Under the pieces are notes generated by a model that searched no databases, was not told the DNA's origin, and worked only from the letters and a program-made list of their open reading frames with translations. From Candidatus Buchananbacteria bacterium (GTDB lineage Bacteria > Patescibacteriota > Patescibacteriia > 2-01-FULL-39-33), in assembly GCA_903863425.1 (NCBI GenBank), contig CAIPBY010000012.1, forward strand, positions 1 through 38,539: a stretch of DNA of 38,539 nt. The letters run 5' to 3'. A program made the position numbers and the translations under genes. This document shows, piece by piece, positions 37,491 to 38,539 of this stretch. The first letter of the stretch is position 1. Each line of letters begins with the position of its first letter.

Positions 37491-37612
37491 AATTTTCAAT
37501 TTATAATTTTCAATTTTCAAACAATGATTAAATTTTCAATTATCAATTTTTAAATCTTGAAAATTGATTCATTGAAAATTGTTTGATAATTGGAAATTGA
37601 AAATTTGTAAAT
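37490..37612. repeat. family B inverted repeat (AATTTTCAAT/ATTGAAAATT)
   Basis: AATTTTCAATTTATAATTTTCAATTTTCAAACAAT ... ATTGAAAATTGTTTGATAATTGGAAATTGAAAATT. Confidence 0.8.
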
Positions 37613-37623
37613 TAATTACTATT

Positions 37624-38301
37624 ATGAATAAGAACGAAAAACCATTTGAGATTATTGTGCTCGGACCGCCTCTCTCTGGCAAAGGAACTCAGACAGAGCT
37701 AGTTGCCAAGACTTTTGATATACCACATATTTCCACTGGACCAATACTTCACACCATTAAATCCGACGTTTCTAATCCACTATCCTCCGAGGTTATGGGG
37801 TATATGGATAAGGGTCAATTAGTGCCTACTGAATTAGTAAATCGTCTAGTGGCTGATAGAATTAAGCAGGCAGATTGTAAGTTTGGCTATGCTATGGACG
37901 GCTTTCCTCGAACCTTGGAACAAGCTCAGTTTATGGATGTCAGTGCTGATGTGGATTATGTTTTCTCGATAAAAATTTCCGACACCACTATTATTGAGAG
38001 AATGTCCGGACGACGGGTTTGCAAAAATGGCCATACTTGGCACATGAAATATTCCCCACCGAAGGTTGAGGGAATTTGCGATGATTGCGGAGAACAATTA
38101 TTCCAAAGAGATGATGACAAGGAAGAGACTGTAAAAGCTAGATTGGAGATTTATCATCGTGAGACGGATGCTATTATTAAATTTTATACAGATAAAGGAA
38201 TGCTAATTGAAATAGATGGTGAGACTCACATTGAGGGAGTGTTTCAGCAGATAGTGAAGAAAATGGTGGTTGATTTGAGAGGGAAGATTGGGTGGAAGTA
38301 G
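37624..38301 (+). CDS. adk: adenylate kinase
   Basis: IVLGPPLSGKGTQTELV, PHISTGPILH, MDGFPRTLEQAQFM, zinc LID C...CDDCG. Confidence 0.93.
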   Translation: MNKNEKPFEIIVLGPPLSGKGTQTELVAKTFDIPHISTGPILHTIKSDVSNPLSSEVMGYMDKGQLVPTELVNRLVADRIKQADCKFGYAMDGFPRTLEQAQFMDVSADVDYVFSIKISDTTIIERMSGRRVCKNGHTWHMKYSPPKVEGICDDCGEQLFQRDDDKEETVKARLEIYHRETDAIIKFYTDKGMLIEIDGETHIEGVFQQIVKKMVVDLRGKIGWK

Positions 38302-38310
38302 AAATTATAA

Positions 38311-38347
38311 GAGCGTCGCGATGTAATATCGCGACGTTCTTTTTTTC
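38311..38347 (+). terminator. intrinsic terminator after adk
   Basis: GAGCGTCGCGAT / ATCGCGACGTTC stem followed by TTTTTTTT. Confidence 0.85.
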
Positions 38348-38377
38348 CGTCATCCCGGGCTTGACCCAGGATCCAGG
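38348..38377. repeat. REP-like sequence
   Basis: CGTCATCCCGGGCTTGACCCAGGATCCAGGT, resembling widespread bacterial intergenic repeats of the GTCATCCCGGGCTTGACCCGGGATCCA type. Confidence 0.55.
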
Positions 38378-38401
38378 TTCTTTATTATTAATTTGTTTTT
38401 A

Positions 38402-38539
38402 CCTTTTCTTTTTCTAGGAAAAGAAAAAGCTAACAAAAAGAAAAAGTCGCTCGCTGTCAAAAATCATGGCTAGATTTTATGCTTCACTCCCGAAAATTTT
38501 ACTTACGCATGATCGTAAAATTTTCTGGTCGTTCTCGCA
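38402..38539. repeat. intergenic palindrome-rich element running off the window edge
   Basis: CTTTTTCTAGGAAAAG..., AAAATCATGGC shared with the element at 17524, GAAAATTTTAC (38492-38502) / GTAAAATTTTC (38515-38525). Confidence 0.5.

Noticed and set aside
1-38539. tRNA or rRNA genes
   Set aside because: No cloverleaf or conserved rRNA segment recognised on either strand by eye; tRNAscan-SE/barrnap would be needed to exclude fully.

Overview
The window looks like a chromosome segment of a Candidate Phyla Radiation (Patescibacteria/Parcubacteria-like) bacterium. This lineage call is an inference from the AT-rich sequence, the gene content, and the missing rpmD (L30) between rpsE and rplO. TGA is used as a stop. 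From left to right the window carries: two paralogous membrane proteins with TSP3-like calcium-binding repeats, ybeY, ftsA, a PsbP/Mog1-like membrane protein and ftsZ; a class III (anaerobic) ribonucleotide reductase locus; prfB with a programmed +1 frameshift; a split comEC, a CARDB-type secreted protein, a response regulator and an adenylate-kinase-like protein; minus-strand single-gene cassettes including rpmB (L28); an M50 protease; and the str / S10 / spc ribosomal protein clusters with fusA, tuf, secY and adk. The most interesting locus is nrdD. It contains an in-frame ~321-aa intein with a degenerate LAGLIDADG region. Its C-terminal glycyl-radical segment is also detached into a separate 51-codon ORF (9856..10011, absent from the supplied ORF track), and an inverted-repeat element sits exactly at the break. 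Other observations are a candidate pseudoknotted leader upstream of tuf, terminator-containing leaders before rpsL and rplC, several families of palindromic intergenic repeats (one forming an in-frame insertion in comEC), a MITE-like element, and a possible small RNA at the left edge. All homology calls come from motif recognition by eye. No database search or RNA folding was run.
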